A stretch of DNA of 45,042 nucleotides from JANNWF01 sp052390415 (lineage in GTDB: Bacteria; Pseudomonadota; Gammaproteobacteria; Xanthomonadales; Xanthomonadaceae), in assembly GCA_052390415.1 (NCBI GenBank), contig JBQTGY010000009.1, forward strand, positions 1 through 45,042, read 5' to 3'. The position numbers and the translations under genes were made by a program. Of the stretch, positions 42,312 through 45,042 are shown one piece after another. Positions within the stretch are counted from its first letter, which is position 1; each line of letters starts with the position of its first letter. Below the pieces are notes generated by a model. The model saw nothing but the letters and a program-made list of their open reading frames with translations. It made no database searches and was not told the origin of the DNA.

Positions 42312-42860
42312 ATGGACGTGGGTGCTCGACTGCAGGCCATACGCAAGGCCAAAGGCTTGAGTCAGCGCGAGTTGGCGAAGCGGGTGGCGGTGACCAACAG
42401 CACCATATCCCTGATCGAGCAGAACAAGGTCAGCCCTTCGATTGGCTCATTGAAGAAGGTGCTGGATGGCATTCCCATCTCGCTCGGCGACTTTTTTACG
42501 CTGGATGTCGAGCCTGTCGTCGACAACGGCCCGTTCTACACAAGCGACGCCCAGCCCGATCTGGGCAGCGCCGACCTGCACTATTTTCTGATCGGACAAC
42601 ACCATCGTGGTCGGCAAATGTGCATCTTGCGCGAGGTCATGCCACCCGGCGCCGACACCGGGCGTGACATGCTCAAACATGCCGGCGAAGAGGGCGGCGT
42701 GGTCGTGCAGGGGCGCGTCGAGATCACCGTCGGCGACAACGTGCGCGTGCTGCAAATCGGGGAAGGCTATTACTTCGACAGTCCAACCCCGCACCGCTTC
42801 CGCAATGTCGGCGACGACACTGCGATCATCATCAGCGCCAGCACTCCCCTCACCTTTTGA
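42312..42860 (+). CDS. XRE-cupin transcriptional regulator, PuuR-like
   Basis: 182 residues from the ATG at 42312, with GGGAGA about 11 bases upstream. The longer frame from 42261 was not used because the helix-turn-helix starts at the new N-terminus. Residues about 1-60 form the HTH (LQAIRKAKGLSQRELAKRV, SLIEQNKVSPSIGSLKKVL). Residues about 105-180 form a cupin barrel (EEGGVVVQGRVEITVGD, GEGYYFDSPTPHRFRNVG). E. coli PuuR (185 residues) has the same plan and represses putrescine-utilisation genes. The gene lies 12 bases before the PuuC-like dehydrogenase on the same strand, so it probably controls its own operon. Confidence 0.9.
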   Translation: MDVGARLQAIRKAKGLSQRELAKRVAVTNSTISLIEQNKVSPSIGSLKKVLDGIPISLGDFFTLDVEPVVDNGPFYTSDAQPDLGSADLHYFLIGQHHRGRQMCILREVMPPGADTGRDMLKHAGEEGGVVVQGRVEITVGDNVRVLQIGEGYYFDSPTPHRFRNVGDDTAIIISASTPLTF

Positions 42861-42872
42861 TCGTGTTTGCTC

Positions 42873-44372
42873 ATGCCCAAATTCCTCAGTCGTGAACAAT
42901 GGCAAGCCAAGGCAGCGGCGTTGACGTGGCGAACCCAAGCCTTCATCGATGGGCGCCACGTCGATGCGTTCGACGGCCGCACGTTCGACTGCATCAGTCC
43001 CATCGATGGCCGCGTGTTGGCGCAAATCGCCCGCTGCGGTGGCGAAGATGTCGAGCGCGCGGTGCGTGCCGCGCGCCGGGCATTCGATGCGGGCCGCTGG
43101 TCGGAAGCCTCGCCGGTACAGCGCAAACGCGTGCTGCTGAAGTTTGCCGAATTGATGGAGCAACACGCCGACGAATTGGCCTTGCTGGAGACGCTGGACA
43201 TGGGCAAGCCCATTCGTGACAGCGTGCAGGTGGATCTTGCCGCGGCGGTGCGTTGCATGCGCTGGACCGCCGAAGCGATCGACAAGGTCTACGACCAGAT
43301 CGCCCCTACCGGTCGCGATGAGCTGGGGCTCATCACCCGCGAGCCCTTGGGTGTGATCGCCGCCATCGTGCCCTGGAATTTTCCGTTGTTGATGGCCACA
43401 TGGAAGATCGCACCAGCGCTGGCGACCGGCAACTCGGTGATCCTCAAGCCTTCCGAAAAATCACCACTGACTGCATTGCGCATCGCCGAACTGGGTAGCG
43501 AAGCCGGCTTGCCTGCCGGCGTCTTCAACGTCCTGCCTGGCTTTGGTGCCGATGCCGGCGAGCCTTTGGCCTTGCACATGGACGTCGACGGCATCGTCTT
43601 CACGGGTTCCACGGCTGTGGGCAAACATTTATTGCAGTGCGCCGGCCGCTCGAACATGAAACGTGCCTTCATGGAGTGTGGTGGCAAGAGCCCCAATCTG
43701 GTGTTCGCCGATGCGCCTGATCTTGCGGCCGCCGCCGAAGCCGCCGCCAGCGGCATCTTCTACAACCAGGGCGAGGTGTGCACCGCGGCATCGCGGCTGC
43801 TGGTTGAGCGCCCGGTCTTCGACGAGTTCATGGCCATGGTGCGAAAGGCCGGCGCGAAGCTGCAGCCCAGCCATCCGCTGGATCCCACCACCCACATGGG
43901 CGCCATGGTCGACCAAGCACAGATGCAGCGCGTGCTGGGTTACATCGATGGGGGGCGCGAGGAGGGCGCTACATTGTCACTGGGCGGTGCACAGGTGTTG
44001 ACGGAAACCGGCGGTTTCTACATCGAACCCACGGTGTTCGAGAACGTCGCACCTGGCATGACCATTGCGCGCGAGGAAATCTTTGGCCCGGTGCTGGCGG
44101 CGATTCCATTCGACACTGCCGACGAAGCCATCCGCATCGCCAATGACAGTCCGTACGGACTCGCCGCCGCAGTGTGGACCCGCGACCTCAACCGCGCCCA
44201 CCAGACGGCGCGACACTTGCGCGCCGGCAGCGTGTGGGTCAACTGCTACGACGGCGGCGACATGACCGCCCCGTTTGGCGGCTACAAACAATCCGGCAAC
44301 GGCCGCGATAAATCGCTGCACGCGTTTGAGAAGTACACGGAGTTGAAGGCGACCTGGATTGCACTGAGGTGA
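42873..44372 (+). CDS. puuC: PuuC-like aldehyde dehydrogenase
   Basis: 499 residues from the ATG at 42873 (a TTG at 42867 is also in frame). NAD(P)-dependent oxidation of an amino-aldehyde, by similarity gamma-glutamyl-gamma-aminobutyraldehyde to gamma-glutamyl-GABA. ALDH motifs are intact: VIAAIVPWNFPLLMATWK, FTGSTAVGKHL, catalytic Glu268 in MECGGKSPN and catalytic Cys303 in GEVCTAASR. The late EEIFGPVLA and FGGYKQSGNGRD segments are typical of this subgroup. The partner gene puuA is not in the window, so assignment to the Puu pathway rests on the adjacent PuuR-like regulator. Other amino-aldehyde substrates are possible. Confidence 0.88.
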   Translation: MPKFLSREQWQAKAAALTWRTQAFIDGRHVDAFDGRTFDCISPIDGRVLAQIARCGGEDVERAVRAARRAFDAGRWSEASPVQRKRVLLKFAELMEQHADELALLETLDMGKPIRDSVQVDLAAAVRCMRWTAEAIDKVYDQIAPTGRDELGLITREPLGVIAAIVPWNFPLLMATWKIAPALATGNSVILKPSEKSPLTALRIAELGSEAGLPAGVFNVLPGFGADAGEPLALHMDVDGIVFTGSTAVGKHLLQCAGRSNMKRAFMECGGKSPNLVFADAPDLAAAAEAAASGIFYNQGEVCTAASRLLVERPVFDEFMAMVRKAGAKLQPSHPLDPTTHMGAMVDQAQMQRVLGYIDGGREEGATLSLGGAQVLTETGGFYIEPTVFENVAPGMTIAREEIFGPVLAAIPFDTADEAIRIANDSPYGLAAAVWTRDLNRAHQTARHLRAGSVWVNCYDGGDMTAPFGGYKQSGNGRDKSLHAFEKYTELKATWIALR

Positions 44373-45042
44373 GGTTGCGCGCCGTTGGCGCGCTTTGCTC
44401 GTCGTTCCGGCGAAGGCAGGGACTCGTCATTTCGGCGAAGGCCGGTATCCAGCTTTTCGCTTCACTCGCTATTGGCTGGCTCGCCGCATGGTTTCGTCTG
44501 CCTCAGCGGCAGCCGAGTCACTTTTCTTTGAACCGCCAAAGAAAAGTAACCAAAAGAAAGGCGGCCCCGATGTGGCGCTCGCGATGAAGCTACGAGTTCG
44601 CGGCGGTCGGGCGGGGTTTTTGACAGCACATCCATGTGCTGGCAAAAACGCACGCGCATCCATGCGCGCGCCCCTGCGGGCCTGATCCCCCAACCGCCGC
44701 CGCCACAAAGGGGACCCCCAAGATCTAGAGCAAAGGCCAAGCGCGCAGCGTGAAGGTTGGCCGCGCTTCCCGGTGCTCCCCTGGCGCCCCTGAAGACACC
44801 GCGCTTGTTGCTGCTGGTGTTGCTTTCGCTTCGGCTGTTGCTGTCGCTTTGGCTCTTGACCTTTAGCCCCGTCATCGCGCCGAGCAGCGGAGCCGGGCTC
44901 GGGGGAAAGGCGCGAATGTCCGAGCACATGGATGTGCGAGTTCGCGCCGGCCCGAGACCGGCGAGCAGCGCAGGGTACTGAGCGAAGCGAAGCGCGATGC
45001 TCGGGTCGCCTTTCTTTTGGTTACTTTTCTTTGGCGAAGCAA
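44373..45042. repeat. Repeat element with 28-bp terminal inverted repeats
   Basis: GCCAAAGAAAAGTAACCAAA... (44535-44562) has a perfect 28-bp inverted copy at 45008-45035, so about 500 bases are bounded by it. The interior includes a GGCGCTCGCGATGAAGC stretch, a GCATCCATGCGCGCGCCC run and a CTGTTGCTGTCGC tract; no transposase-like frame is present. Between 44400 and 44535 lie REP pieces of the CGGCGAAGGCCGG kind. No gene is supported to the right edge. The inverted-repeat sequence is of a type found dispersed in related genomes. Confidence 0.75.

Noticed and set aside
44395..44929. Short open frames on both strands at the right edge
   Set aside because: They read across REP and inverted-repeat sequence; the peptides are the typical meaningless translations of dispersed repeats.

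Overview
The window looks like a chromosomal segment of a GC-rich gammaproteobacterium, most likely of the order Lysobacterales (Xanthomonadales). The grounds are the ubiE, glnE, DUF1631 and PF07399-antiporter set, a YqiJ/YqiK flotillin operon with a DUF3686 AAA+ ATPase, a secreted M36 protease ending in an IFANGF-type tail, and many short palindromic intergenic repeats of the kind common in that order. Species cannot be named from the sequence alone. I see no rRNA, tRNA, CRISPR array, prophage or transposase.

All confident genes from 167 to 42067 lie on the minus strand; the last two (42312-44372) are on the plus strand. Region by region: (1) 1-820: a REP-like double hairpin and an AT-richer 217-codon gene with a possible uracil-DNA-glycosylase-like fold. 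(2) 914-10210: a five-gene operon, read right to left: Pla-1/cef-type lipase lipoprotein, DUF1302 outer-membrane protein, DUF1329 periplasmic protein, YCF48-like propeller and an RND/MMPL transporter, with an intrinsic terminator inside it. This looks like one envelope pathway for a hydrophobic substrate. (3) 10378-19024: an SDR-like oxidoreductase, NhaA, a small membrane protein, a PF07399 antiporter, GlnE and an MgtE magnesium transporter. (4) 19154-21793: a secreted M36 metalloprotease.

(5) 21981-30443: YqiJ (NfeD-like), YqiK flotillin, a 1762-residue DUF3686/MoxR-like AAA+ ATPase and an 83-residue two-TM protein. This is the most interesting cluster: a membrane-microdomain scaffold coupled to a giant ATPase, with a 45-bp perfect inverted repeat between the flotillin and ATPase genes. 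(6) 30453-32864: repeats and an autotransporter-like protein with a Calx-beta-like domain. (7) 32865-40411: alpha/beta hydrolase, M1 aminopeptidase, DUF1631 protein, UbiE and agmatinase. (8) 40412-42067: a repeat-filled gap and alanine dehydrogenase. (9) 42068-44372: a divergent regulatory region, a PuuR-like regulator and a PuuC-like aldehyde dehydrogenase. With agmatinase this points to polyamine/amino-acid catabolism. (10) 44373-45042: a repeat element bounded by 28-bp inverted repeats.
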